From JAYWXI01 sp036016955 (lineage in GTDB: Bacteria; Bacteroidota; Bacteroidia; Flavobacteriales; Weeksellaceae), in NCBI RefSeq assembly GCF_036016955.1, contig NZ_JAYWXI010000004.1:62001-126000 (forward strand): a stretch of 64,000 bases of DNA. Reading direction: 5' to 3'. Under the pieces are notes generated by a model. It was given only the letters and a program-made list of their open reading frames with translations, was not told where the DNA came from and did no database searches. The translations under genes and the position numbers were made by a program. Positions 15,705-24,160 of this stretch are shown here, piece after piece. Each line of letters begins with the position of its first letter. Within the stretch, counting starts at the first letter, position 1.

Positions 15705-17171
15705 CTAGTTTTGCTCTAGCAAAGTATTGGAGTTAAGCTCCCTACGCGGAATCAAAAACGTCCATTTGGAATCTCCTGCCGGAACATCAAAAATATTATT
15801 AATGACTACCGAAGAATGATTAGCCCCATTTCGGTCCAAAGGCATATTCAGCCGCTTCAGATCCAAAAACCTAAAACCTTCCCCCCACAACTCAATCCGA
15901 CGACTATCAAGAATTTCGGTAATATAAGCCGCACCCACAGATGCCGTTTCCACATATTGAGGATTTCTATTCTTGGAAAACTCCGTAAAAACCACTTTAG
16001 ATTCCACCTCTCGCCCAGCTCTAGCCAACGCTTCAGCCTCAATCAAGTACATCTCGGCCGCTCTCATGTACGGAACATCCATCCGACTGTCCCCCGAGCT
16101 AACCGATAAAAACTTCTGACTCGTATACGGGTATTTACTAAAGTTTCTCGCAAGACCCAAGCCAACATGCGCCCCCGTTTCATCCACTACCTGAGTTCGT
16201 ACGTCGGTTTTAGGAAATTTTCGGTACAGCAGCGTGTTCATAGCCTTAGGGTTTTGACGTATATTCGTCGAATTAAAATTCCGAGACATAAACGCTCCGA
16301 AATTAGCAAAGAGAGCCGTCTGATCTTCTCTAATCTGACTTCCCCAAATCCACTCGTTATTATCCAACTTGTTAAATCCCGAAAGGTACGTTCCATTATC
16401 CATCAATGCATACCCCTGCCTTGCCAATCTCGCCTGTTCTGCCGCCACTTCATAATTCCCCAACACCATCGCCACTCTAGCCTTAAGCCCTCTCACCACA
16501 TTAACATCGAAATGAGACTTATGAACCCGAGTAACCCCCGTTAGCAATTCCAAAGATTTATCCAAATCCAAATTAATCTGCTTATAAACCTCCTCTACAG
16601 ACGAACGCGCCAAAGGATCATCGTTCGCCTCCAAACGTAAAGGAATCCCTTTAGCATTGGGCGTGCCATCGTACCGAGAAGCATAAAGCTGAACCAACTG
16701 AAAATGAGAAAACGCCCTGAAAGCATAAGCCTGCCCCAAAGCATTACGCTTAACCACCTCACTACCAGAAGCGTTTTGACCTCCATTAATCAAAACATTC
16801 GCATTTCTAATCAGCATATAATAAAACCGCCAAGGATAAAGCATATTAGACGAGTTCTCATTTTGCTGATCCAACCACCGCACCGTAGACACAAACCAGC
16901 CGTTCCCCGTCGTGGTAAAAACAACATCCTCCCCCAAAGCATCCAACATAATCATAATACCCGATTGCCCCGACTGCCCTTGATTCCTATTTTGCCGTGT
17001 GTACATACTTCTATGCATCCCATTAATGGAAAGCATCATATTATCCGCCGTTTCGACAATACTCTCCGAAGAGATGGTATCCGTTGGCACGGTCTCCAAA
17101 TAATCTTCCCTACAAGAGGACACCGACAACAACAAAATTCCTAAAACCAAATAGCTATATATTTTTTTCAT
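15705..17171 (-). CDS. SusD/RagB-family nutrient-binding lipoprotein
   Basis: SusD-like proteins sit on the outer surface of the outer membrane as the lid of a SusC transporter and capture the nutrient. The 488-residue product has a lipoprotein signal peptide (YLVLGILLLSVSSC, Cys as lipidation site). The N-terminal helices contain ANVLINGG and GQAYAFRAFSHFQLVQLYA, the TPR-like hallmark. The C-terminal part has MRAAEMYLIEAEALARAG and ILDSRRIELWGEGFRFLDLK, both typical of the family. It lies 21 bp after the SusC gene. No enzymes or regulators are linked, so the ligand (glycan, peptide or other) is unknown. Confidence 0.93.
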   Translation of the reverse strand: MKKIYSYLVLGILLLSVSSCREDYLETVPTDTISSESIVETADNMMLSINGMHRSMYTRQNRNQGQSGQSGIMIMLDALGEDVVFTTTGNGWFVSTVRWLDQQNENSSNMLYPWRFYYMLIRNANVLINGGQNASGSEVVKRNALGQAYAFRAFSHFQLVQLYASRYDGTPNAKGIPLRLEANDDPLARSSVEEVYKQINLDLDKSLELLTGVTRVHKSHFDVNVVRGLKARVAMVLGNYEVAAEQARLARQGYALMDNGTYLSGFNKLDNNEWIWGSQIREDQTALFANFGAFMSRNFNSTNIRQNPKAMNTLLYRKFPKTDVRTQVVDETGAHVGLGLARNFSKYPYTSQKFLSVSSGDSRMDVPYMRAAEMYLIEAEALARAGREVESKVVFTEFSKNRNPQYVETASVGAAYITEILDSRRIELWGEGFRFLDLKRLNMPLDRNGANHSSVVINNIFDVPAGDSKWTFLIPRRELNSNTLLEQN

Positions 17172-17192
17172 TTCTACTGTAATTTGATTGAT

Positions 17193-20141
17193 TTAAAAAC
17201 TAGTTGATAATCCAAAACTCACAATTCTCGCAGGAATAAACCGGTTAGCCGTAACTCCCGAAAAAGATTGCACCGGCTCCAAACCTTTTCTAGCCGTTTT
17301 CGACCACAAATTTTCTCCATTAGCAAAAAGCTTCAAGTTCTTCAGTCCCACGCTTCCCAATATTTCTCTCGGTAAATCATAGGATACTGTCATTTGCCTC
17401 AATGTCACAAAATCCGAACTCACCAACCATCTTGTAGACCCTTGTGCCGCACTCTGATAGTTCGATGCATCCAAACGCGGAACATCCGTTATATCGCCAG
17501 GCTTCTGCCATCTATTAAGAATATCCACATTAAGTGCCTCTCCCTGAGGATACCCCGTCATCATACTCGCATAATTGGTATCGTATGTCCTTCCACCCAA
17601 TTGATATGTAAACATAGCCGAAAGAGACCATCTTTTATATTGCAAAGTCGTCGCAACACTACCAAATACCTTAGGAATTACCGATCCACTATAATCATAC
17701 TTAGCCTCATTATGGTTTGTGGTAAGCTTAGCCCCGTTAATCTCCCGAATCGTTGAACTTCCTGACTGAATCGCTTCGTCCGAAGCATAAAACAACCCCA
17801 TTCCATCCGAAGGATCAACCCCATACCATTGCCTCAACCAATAATCATAAATAGATACACCAACCGAATATTTCTTTGTCCCTGAAATAATCTCTTCCTG
17901 AGAAAGTTTAGTAATTCGGTTCGTTAATGTGGAAGCATTCAGATTAATGCTCCATTTAAAATTCGTACCCCGAATCACATCCGCATTAAGAGCCAACTCA
18001 ACCCCACTATTCTCAAGGCCACCAACATTCTCATCTCGACTCAAATTCCCCGAAGAGTCCGGTTTAGGAACGGCAAAAATCAACCCATCTGTTCCTCGTT
18101 TATAATATTCCACACTACCGGAAATTCGGTTGTTGAAAAGTCCAAACTCCAACGCAACATCAAACTGCTTATTACTTTCCCATGTCAATGTTGGATTACC
18201 AACACTATTAAGCATTACCCCCGCATTATCCAAATTGTTATAACCTAAAGCATACAACGGCTGCCAAGCATAATAAGATATCGAAGTACTATAACTTCCA
18301 TCATTTCCGACCTCTCCATACGATGCCCGAAGTTTCAACTGACTGATCGCCTTGCTGTTTTTTAAAAATTTTTCCTGATCAACCCTCCATCCTGCTCCTA
18401 AAGACCAAAAGGTAGACCATCTAACATCCTTATGAAACCTTGCTGAACCGTCTCTCCTCACCGAAGCCGACAACAAATATTTACGTGCAAAATCATAATT
18501 AAATCTCGAAAAATAAGCCTCTTTAGGCAACAAAAGATTGTAGGAGGTCAAGGAGGTAGGAGTTACGAAATTAATTAGTTCATCATTGTTATCCACCACT
18601 TGACCTCTCTTATATCCGTAGACGTATTCATACTTATAGGAAATACTTTCATGCCCAAGCAAAGCATTCACACTATGAGAGCCAAAGGATTTCGTATAGT
18701 TCAAAAGTTGGTTAAAAGTCAGCGTCTGCGACTCCGTATTGGTCCTAGAGGCCGCTCCGTCAGGTGCAGCATCGCCTACAATTCGGTTTCTATAGTTTAT
18801 ATTCTTATAATTTCTGGTATCGTAGCCCACATTTGTGGTAAGCGTAAGCTCAGGTAAAATTTTAAATTCCGCAAAAAAACGCGAATTTATATTGTATATT
18901 TTATCGTAATCGGTATTGAGTAAAGTCTCCTGAATGACATGCCTTCCCCCCGCTGCATTAACCCCGCGGCGATCCGCAGGATCAAACACCCGCTGACCAT
19001 TGGAATCATAAATATAGTTTCCTTCCGCATCCCTCGCGTAAATATTATAAATCGGACCAATATTCCGAGTCCAATTAAAAGGGTTTACGTACGAAGAATT
19101 ACTACGAGTCCCATCCACCGCCTGATTGGAGAAGGAATTAGACAACGCAACATTAGACCCCAATTTAAGCCATTTTTTCAATTGGGATTCAACATTCAAC
19201 CTTGCCGTCATTCTTTGATAATCCGACTTCAAGGCGTATGCCGATTCGTTAAGATAACCTATCGAAGCATAATAACTCGTTTTATTATTAGCCCCACTAT
19301 AATTTAAATCATAGCTCTGACGCATTCCGGTTTTAAAAAAAACCTTCTGCCAGTCCAAATCATCATACATTAATGCCGCATTGGGATTAAGAACGCCATC
19401 CAAAACCAACTGATCATCCGGCACGTTATAAACATTATTTTTAAGAACTTCGGAAATCAAAACCCGGCTGGCATAAGCATTGGCCTGCTGCTGAGTCATC
19501 GGGTTTGTTCCTCGATACATTGCCCCATTGCGTATCGCTTCCCAAACAATGGGATAATATTGAGCCGCGTTTAAACGATCGTATTCGGGTATTGAGCGTG
19601 AAGACACCCCAAAACTTGTATTGAAATTAAACTGATCGCTCCCTTTCCTTCCCTTTTTCGTCGTTATCAATATAACTCCGTTGGCTGCACTAGAACCATA
19701 CAAAGAGGTTGACGATGCATCTTTCAATACATTGAAAGACTCAATATCATCCGGATTTATATTAGCAATGTTGCCATTATAAACTGTTCCATCCACAATA
19801 AACAGTGGAGCGTTATTGGTGTTTATCGAACTGAACCCGCGAATACGTATCGCCGGCCCACTTCCCGGTTGCCCCGACCCTGTAGAAATCTGAACCCCCG
19901 GCGTGGCCCCATCCAAAGCTTGTGAAACATTGGTCATCGCCCGCTGAGCAAAGTCTTTTGCTTTAATCTCGGCATTCGAACCCACCAATGTTTCCTTTGC
20001 TTGCTTTCCGTAAGCTACCACAATGATCTCTTCAATATCCTTCGTCTTCGTTGTGTCCACCGCCTTTCTCTGAGCTTGAGCAAAATGACAAACAGAGAAC
20101 ACCGAAACCAAGGACAATACACTTGTAATTTGTCTTCTCAT
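17193..20141 (-). CDS. SusC/RagA-family TonB-dependent outer membrane transporter
   Basis: A 982-residue TonB-linked receptor that imports the ligand caught by the SusD partner. It has a Sec signal peptide ending near AQA. A TonB-box-like DIEEIIVVAYGKQAKET begins about residue 35. The plug has AMTNVSQALDGATPGVQI, AIRIRGFSSINTNNAPLFIV and SSTSLYGSSAANGVILITTK. A 22-strand barrel follows, ending in RIVSFGLSTSF. The N-terminal carboxypeptidase-like domain found in many SusC proteins is missing: the signal peptide leads almost directly to the TonB box. It is first in a two-gene operon with SusD. Confidence 0.94.
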   Translation of the reverse strand: MRRQITSVLSLVSVFSVCHFAQAQRKAVDTTKTKDIEEIIVVAYGKQAKETLVGSNAEIKAKDFAQRAMTNVSQALDGATPGVQISTGSGQPGSGPAIRIRGFSSINTNNAPLFIVDGTVYNGNIANINPDDIESFNVLKDASSTSLYGSSAANGVILITTKKGRKGSDQFNFNTSFGVSSRSIPEYDRLNAAQYYPIVWEAIRNGAMYRGTNPMTQQQANAYASRVLISEVLKNNVYNVPDDQLVLDGVLNPNAALMYDDLDWQKVFFKTGMRQSYDLNYSGANNKTSYYASIGYLNESAYALKSDYQRMTARLNVESQLKKWLKLGSNVALSNSFSNQAVDGTRSNSSYVNPFNWTRNIGPIYNIYARDAEGNYIYDSNGQRVFDPADRRGVNAAGGRHVIQETLLNTDYDKIYNINSRFFAEFKILPELTLTTNVGYDTRNYKNINYRNRIVGDAAPDGAASRTNTESQTLTFNQLLNYTKSFGSHSVNALLGHESISYKYEYVYGYKRGQVVDNNDELINFVTPTSLTSYNLLLPKEAYFSRFNYDFARKYLLSASVRRDGSARFHKDVRWSTFWSLGAGWRVDQEKFLKNSKAISQLKLRASYGEVGNDGSYSTSISYYAWQPLYALGYNNLDNAGVMLNSVGNPTLTWESNKQFDVALEFGLFNNRISGSVEYYKRGTDGLIFAVPKPDSSGNLSRDENVGGLENSGVELALNADVIRGTNFKWSINLNASTLTNRITKLSQEEIISGTKKYSVGVSIYDYWLRQWYGVDPSDGMGLFYASDEAIQSGSSTIREINGAKLTTNHNEAKYDYSGSVIPKVFGSVATTLQYKRWSLSAMFTYQLGGRTYDTNYASMMTGYPQGEALNVDILNRWQKPGDITDVPRLDASNYQSAAQGSTRWLVSSDFVTLRQMTVSYDLPREILGSVGLKNLKLFANGENLWSKTARKGLEPVQSFSGVTANRFIPARIVSFGLSTSF

Positions 20142-20156
20142 TTTTACTAGTTTTTA

Positions 20157-20164
20157 CAAATATA
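20157..20164 (-). promoter_or_regulatory. -7 box of the SusC/SusD operon
   Basis: Reads TATATTTG on the minus strand, matching TAnnTTTG, 16 bases before the ATG; the leader would be very short. The region up to 20265 is AT-rich and also holds the divergent lipoprotein promoter. Confidence 0.4.
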
Positions 20165-20265
20165 ATAATTAAATACTAATTTAACAGAATTAAAAACAAA
20201 TAAAACAAAAATAATCCGTTTTATATTATTTTTTTGTAACTTTAGAAGTAATTTAATCTCAAGTT

Positions 20266-20637
20266 ATGAAAAGACTATTTTTCACTCTACTAGCCGCAGG
20301 CATTTTATCCAGCTGCGGAAAAGAAAACGGAAACAAAAGCGTTCTGAAAGCAGATTCTTTGACTCAAAGCGAAAATCCGACGCAAGTTGAGGAGCAGCAA
20401 TACCGCTATGTCGCCGAAGACGGCAGCAATGCCAACGTCACATTTACGATTTCCGAGAAAGGAAACACTATCACCATCCTAAGTAACGGAAAAACCATCC
20501 GTGCTGAACAAACAAAAAGCAGCGACAAAGAAACAATCTATAAAACCCATGACATCGAAATCAAATCCCAAGGCGACAGCCTTACTATCCTGCAAGGCAA
20601 TGCGGTAATCGAACTCAAGAAAGCAAGAGGACAATAA
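20266..20637 (+). CDS. Small lipoprotein, possibly MliC-like
   Basis: A 123-residue lipoprotein: signal peptide MKRLFFTLLAAGILSSC with Cys17 as the lipidation site. A short Ser/Asn/Gln-rich linker follows, then a domain of about 75 residues with predicted beta strands (YRYVAEDGSNANVTFTISE, GNTITILSNGKTI, GDSLTILQGNAVIELKKA). The strand pattern resembles MliC lysozyme-inhibitor lipoproteins, but the Cys pair of that family is absent. This is a weak resemblance, not an assignment. It is transcribed divergently from the SusC operon and ends at a bidirectional terminator. Confidence 0.78.
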   Translation: MKRLFFTLLAAGILSSCGKENGNKSVLKADSLTQSENPTQVEEQQYRYVAEDGSNANVTFTISEKGNTITILSNGKTIRAEQTKSSDKETIYKTHDIEIKSQGDSLTILQGNAVIELKKARGQ

Positions 20638-20654
20638 AAAACCTCAAAAAATAA

Positions 20655-20682
20655 AAAAAGCGCAGTTTTAACTGCGCTTTTT
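20655..20682. terminator. Bidirectional terminator at the end of the ribosomal cluster
   Basis: Perfect 13-bp arms AAAAAGCGCAGTT / AACTGCGCTTTTT around 2 bases. It serves the lipoprotein gene on the plus strand and rplQ, the last ribosomal gene, on the minus strand. Confidence 0.9.
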
Positions 20683-20701
20683 ATTTGAAAAAAGATAGAA
20701 A

Positions 20702-21220
20702 TTACTCTTCTGTCTTCTCTGTAGTCTCTGAAGCTTCTGTTTGAGGCTCTTCTGCTTTTACTTCTTCCTTTGCAGGCGTTGCAGCAGCTTCTGCCTTCTT
20801 GGCTCCACCTCTACGGCTTCTTCTGGTTGTCTTTTTCTCCTCTGCATTAGGATTATACAACTCATTGAAGTCCACAAGTTCGATCAAAGCCATATCAGCA
20901 GCATCTCCTGCTCTGAATCCGGTTTTGATGATTCTGGTGTACCCTCCGTTTCGATCAGCGATTTTAGGCGCTACCGTTCTGAATAGTTCCGAAACAGCCT
21001 CTTTACTTTGAAGGTAAGAGAATACCGTTCTTCTATTGTGTGTTGTATCTTCTTTTGCTTTAGTTAAAAGGGGCTCAACATAAACTCTCAAAGCCTTAGC
21101 CTTGGCAACCGTCGTGTTGATTCTTTTATGCTCAATAAGAGAACAAGCCATATTAGAAAGCATCGCCTTTCTGTGAGAGGCCGTTCTTCCTAAGTGATTG
21201 ATTTTTTTACCGTGTCTCAT
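20702..21220 (-). CDS. rplQ: 50S ribosomal protein L17
   Basis: L17 binds 23S rRNA near the exit-tunnel side of the large subunit. The core matches the family from MRHGKKINHLGRTASHRKAM to GFRAGDAADMALIELV. At 172 residues it is about 45 longer than E. coli L17; the extra C-terminal tail is rich in Ala, Glu and Lys (KKAEAAATPAKEEVKAEEPQ). It is last in the alpha part of the cluster, 6 bp after rpoA. Confidence 0.97.
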   Translation of the reverse strand: MRHGKKINHLGRTASHRKAMLSNMACSLIEHKRINTTVAKAKALRVYVEPLLTKAKEDTTHNRRTVFSYLQSKEAVSELFRTVAPKIADRNGGYTRIIKTGFRAGDAADMALIELVDFNELYNPNAEEKKTTRRSRRGGAKKAEAAATPAKEEVKAEEPQTEASETTEKTEE

Positions 21221-21226
21221 TGTTTA

Positions 21227-22222
21227 TTATTTATCAGCATCTAATTTATACTTTGCAACGTCAAAACCGAAGTTAAGACCTTTTGAATGCACTAATTCTT
21301 CTAATTCTGTTAAAGATTTCTTACCGAAATTTCTGAACTTCATCAAATCAGACTTACTGTAAGATACCAACTCTCCTAGGGTTTCCACTTCCGCCGCCTT
21401 CAAACAATTAAGAGCTCTTACGGAAAGATCCATATCGGCCAGTTTGGACTTCAAAAGTTGTCTCGTATGAAGCGTCTCCTCATCGTATTGTACGGAAGAC
21501 TTCACCGCTTCGGTTTCCAAAGTGATGCGCTCGTCAGAGAACAACATGAAGTGGTAGATCAAAATCTTAGAAGCTTCCGTCAAAGCATTCTGAGGCGTGA
21601 TCGACCCATCGGTTTCAATATCTAATACCAGTTTTTCGTAGTCTGTTTTTTGCTCTACACGATAATTTTCAACGGAATATTGGACTTTTTTGATTGGCGT
21701 GAAGATCGAGTCGATCGCAATGGTTCCCAAAGGCGCATTGTTCGACTTGTTCTGCTCGGAAGGAACATACCCTCGGCCTTTCTCTATATTGAAGGTAATC
21801 TCAAAGTTAACGTCTTTGGTCATATTACAGATCACTAGATCCGTATTTAGAACCTCAAAACCACTCATTGATTTTCCAAGATCCGCCCCAGTCACCTGAG
21901 TTTGCCCGGAAACCTTCGCTACAACCTGCTCACCAGACTGCCCCTCAGCCTTAGCCTTAAGGCGAAGTTGCTTGAGGTTTAGGATGATTTCGGTAACGTC
22001 TTCGATGACTCCCGGAATGGTAGAAAATTCGTGCTCTACTCCTTCAATCTTGATAGATGAAATAGCATATCCTTCCAGAGAAGAAAGCAACACTCTTCTC
22101 AAAGCATTACCGATGGTAAGACCAAAGCCCGGCTCTAACGGTCGGAATTCAAACTGACCTTTATAATCGTCCGAGTTTAATAGAATTACTTTATCGGGTT
22201 TTATGAATTGTAAAATTGCCAT
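21227..22222 (-). CDS. rpoA: RNA polymerase subunit alpha
   Basis: The alpha dimer nucleates RNA polymerase assembly and its C-terminal domain contacts DNA and activators. The 331-residue product has the N-terminal domain with GNALRRVLLSSLEGYAI, a flexible linker about residues 235-250, and the C-terminal domain with LNCLKAAEVETLGELVSY and FGKKSLTELEELV. It lies between rpsD and rplQ, as in most bacteria, so it is made with the ribosomal proteins. Confidence 0.98.
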   Translation of the reverse strand: MAILQFIKPDKVILLNSDDYKGQFEFRPLEPGFGLTIGNALRRVLLSSLEGYAISSIKIEGVEHEFSTIPGVIEDVTEIILNLKQLRLKAKAEGQSGEQVVAKVSGQTQVTGADLGKSMSGFEVLNTDLVICNMTKDVNFEITFNIEKGRGYVPSEQNKSNNAPLGTIAIDSIFTPIKKVQYSVENYRVEQKTDYEKLVLDIETDGSITPQNALTEASKILIYHFMLFSDERITLETEAVKSSVQYDEETLHTRQLLKSKLADMDLSVRALNCLKAAEVETLGELVSYSKSDLMKFRNFGKKSLTELEELVHSKGLNFGFDVAKYKLDADK

Positions 22223-22258
22223 ATTATTGTTGGGTTGAGCAAAAATGTGATTTAATGA

Positions 22259-22867
22259 TTATTTGTTGTAAAGTTCGACGATCAGCTGTTCCTTAATGTC
22301 TTCAGGAATCTGAATACGCTCAGGCGCTGAAACGAAAGTCCCTTCTTTCTTCTCGTCGTTGAACTGCAACCATTCGTAAGTCGATTTAGATGCCAAAGCA
22401 TCGGCAATGACGTCAAGGGATTTAGACTTTTCTCTCACAGCCACCACATCGCCCGCTTTCAACAAATACGAAGGAATGTTTACCACTTCTCCGTTAACGG
22501 TAATGTGTCGGTGAGAAACCAATTGTCTTGCCCCTGCTCTACTCTTAGCAAAGCCCAAACGGTAAACCACGTTATCCAATCGGGATTCGCAAAGTTGCAA
22601 AAGAACTTCACCAGTAACCCCTTTAGAACGAGATGCCTTATCGTAAAGATTAGCAAACTGTCTCTCCAAGATACCGTAAGTATACTTTGCTTTTTGTTTT
22701 TCTGTTAGCTGAATTGCATATTCAGAACGTTTTGCACCTCTTCTTTTGTTAGGCCCGTGCTGTCCCGGTGGTTGATTTTTTCTTCGCTCGAAGTTTTTAT
22801 CATCACCATAGATAGCCGCACCGAATTTACGTGCAATCTTTGTTTTTGGTCCAATATATCTTGCCAT
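22259..22867 (-). CDS. rpsD: 30S ribosomal protein S4
   Basis: S4 is a primary 16S rRNA-binding protein that starts 30S assembly; in E. coli it also represses its own operon. The 202-residue product has the N-terminal MARYIGPKTKIARKFGAAIY and the S4 RNA-binding domain with ESRLDNVVYRLGFAKSRAGA and QLVSHRHITVNG. A 92-bp AT-rich spacer separates it from rpsK, with no obvious structure. Confidence 0.98.
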   Translation of the reverse strand: MARYIGPKTKIARKFGAAIYGDDKNFERRKNQPPGQHGPNKRRGAKRSEYAIQLTEKQKAKYTYGILERQFANLYDKASRSKGVTGEVLLQLCESRLDNVVYRLGFAKSRAGARQLVSHRHITVNGEVVNIPSYLLKAGDVVAVREKSKSLDVIADALASKSTYEWLQFNDEKKEGTFVSAPERIQIPEDIKEQLIVELYNK

Positions 22868-22959
22868 TGTTTTAGGATTTTAGATTTTAGTTTTCTTACT
22901 TTTAAGGGTAAATGAAATCATTTAGGACTTAAAAATTTAAAAACTTAAAATTTTTCAGA

Positions 22960-23349
22960 TTATACTCTTCTTCTTTTTGGAGGTCTACATCCGTTGTGTG
23001 GCATTGGAGTCACATCAACGATTTCACTAACTTCAATTCCTGAGTTGTGGATGGATCTGATTGCAGATTCTCTACCTGCACCAGGCCCCTTAACGAATAC
23101 TTTTACTCTTCTAAGCCCCGCTTCGTGAGCAACTGCCGCACAATTCTCGGCAGCCATTTGAGCCGCGAAAGGTGTATTCTTTTTAGACCCTCTGAACCCC
23201 ATTTTACCGGCAGATGACCAAGAGATAACCTCTCCGTTTTTATTGGTTAAAGAAATGATAATATTATTGAAAGACGCTTGGATATGCGCTTCTCCAATCG
23301 CCTCTACTTTTACTTTTCTTTTTTTAACTGTTTTTGTTTGTTTTGCCAT
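22960..23349 (-). CDS. rpsK: 30S ribosomal protein S11
   Basis: S11 lies on the platform of the small subunit near the 3' end of 16S rRNA. Its 129 residues include IISLTNKNGEVISWSSAGKM, the region GAGRESAIRSIHNSGIEV, and the conserved basic end NGCRPPKRRRV. It follows rpsM by 11 bp. Confidence 0.98.
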   Translation of the reverse strand: MAKQTKTVKKRKVKVEAIGEAHIQASFNNIIISLTNKNGEVISWSSAGKMGFRGSKKNTPFAAQMAAENCAAVAHEAGLRRVKVFVKGPGAGRESAIRSIHNSGIEVSEIVDVTPMPHNGCRPPKRRRV

Positions 23350-23360
23350 AATTCTAACGA

Positions 23361-23738
23361 TTATTTACTTGCTTTTTTCTTGTTAGCAACAGTTTTTCTT
23401 CTTCCTTTACGGGTTCTAGAATTGTTTTTCGTTCTTTGGCCTCTTAAAGGTAGTCCCAGTCTGTGACGTATTCCTCGTTGGCATCCTATGTCCATCAGAC
23501 GCTTGATGTTCAATTGAACCTCAGAGCGCAATTCTCCTTCTACTTTCACATTCTCTGTGATGTAGTTTCTGATGGCAGCCAATTCATCGTCATTCCATTC
23601 GTTGACTTTCTTGTCCTCGCTGATACCGGCAGCTTTCAAAATTTCAGAAGCTGTGCTTCTTCCAATTCCGTAGATGTAAGTTAAACCGATAACGCCTCTT
23701 TTGTTTTTTGGTAAATCAATACCTGAAATTCTCGCCAT
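23361..23738 (-). CDS. rpsM: 30S ribosomal protein S13
   Basis: S13 sits in the head of the small subunit and contacts tRNA and the large subunit. The 125-residue product starts MARISGIDLPKNKRGVIGLT and has the helix-turn-helix YIYGIGRSTASEILKAAGI and the conserved RGIRHRLGLPLRGQRTKNN. A Lys-rich tail (RRKTVANKKKASK) follows. It comes 9 bp after rpmJ. Confidence 0.98.
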   Translation of the reverse strand: MARISGIDLPKNKRGVIGLTYIYGIGRSTASEILKAAGISEDKKVNEWNDDELAAIRNYITENVKVEGELRSEVQLNIKRLMDIGCQRGIRHRLGLPLRGQRTKNNSRTRKGRRKTVANKKKASK

Positions 23739-23747
23739 AATTTAATG

Positions 23748-23864
23748 TTAACCTTGTCTTTGTTTAAATTTTGGGTTCTTCTTGTTGATTACGAAAAGTA
23801 CACCTTTTCTGCGTACAATTTTGCAATCAGCACTTCTTTTTTTAATAGATGCTCTAACTTTCAT
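23748..23864 (-). CDS. rpmJ: 50S ribosomal protein L36
   Basis: A 38-residue protein read from the ATG at 23864: MKVRASIKKRSADCKIVRRK continuing to VLFVINKKNPKFKQRQG. This is the L36 pattern. Only one of the four usual zinc ligands remains (the Cys in SADC); the others are Ser, Asn and Phe. It is therefore the zinc-independent form of L36, which bacteria use to save zinc. The gene is in its usual place between infA and rpsM. Confidence 0.95.
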   Translation of the reverse strand: MKVRASIKKRSADCKIVRRKGVLFVINKKNPKFKQRQG

Positions 23865-23935
23865 TTGATATATGTATTTCTTTTTTTCAAACGCTAAGGG
23901 GAATCTTCCAGACTCCTCCTCCTTATGTATTCCGG

Positions 23936-24151
23936 TTAATACCTGAATGTGATCCGCCCCTTCGTCAAATCGTAAGGGGACATCTCCAGCCTTACCTTAT
24001 CGCCAGGCAATAGCTTAATGTAGTGCATCCGCATTTTACCGGAAATATGGGCAATAAGAATATGCCCATTTTCCAGTTCTACGCGAAACATGGCGTTCGA
24101 GAGAGCCTCTACGATTACGCCATCTTGTTCAATATGTTTCTGTTTAGCCAT
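23936..24151 (-). CDS. infA: Translation initiation factor IF-1
   Basis: IF-1 is a 71-residue OB-fold protein that occupies the A site of the 30S subunit during initiation. The sequence has the full motif set: IEQDGVIVEALSNAMFRVEL, GHILIAHISGKMRMHYIKLL and PGDKVRLEMSPYDLTKGRI. It lies 9 bp after secY and 71 bp before rpmJ. Confidence 0.98.
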   Translation of the reverse strand: MAKQKHIEQDGVIVEALSNAMFRVELENGHILIAHISGKMRMHYIKLLPGDKVRLEMSPYDLTKGRITFRY

Positions 24152-24160
24152 TATACTTTA

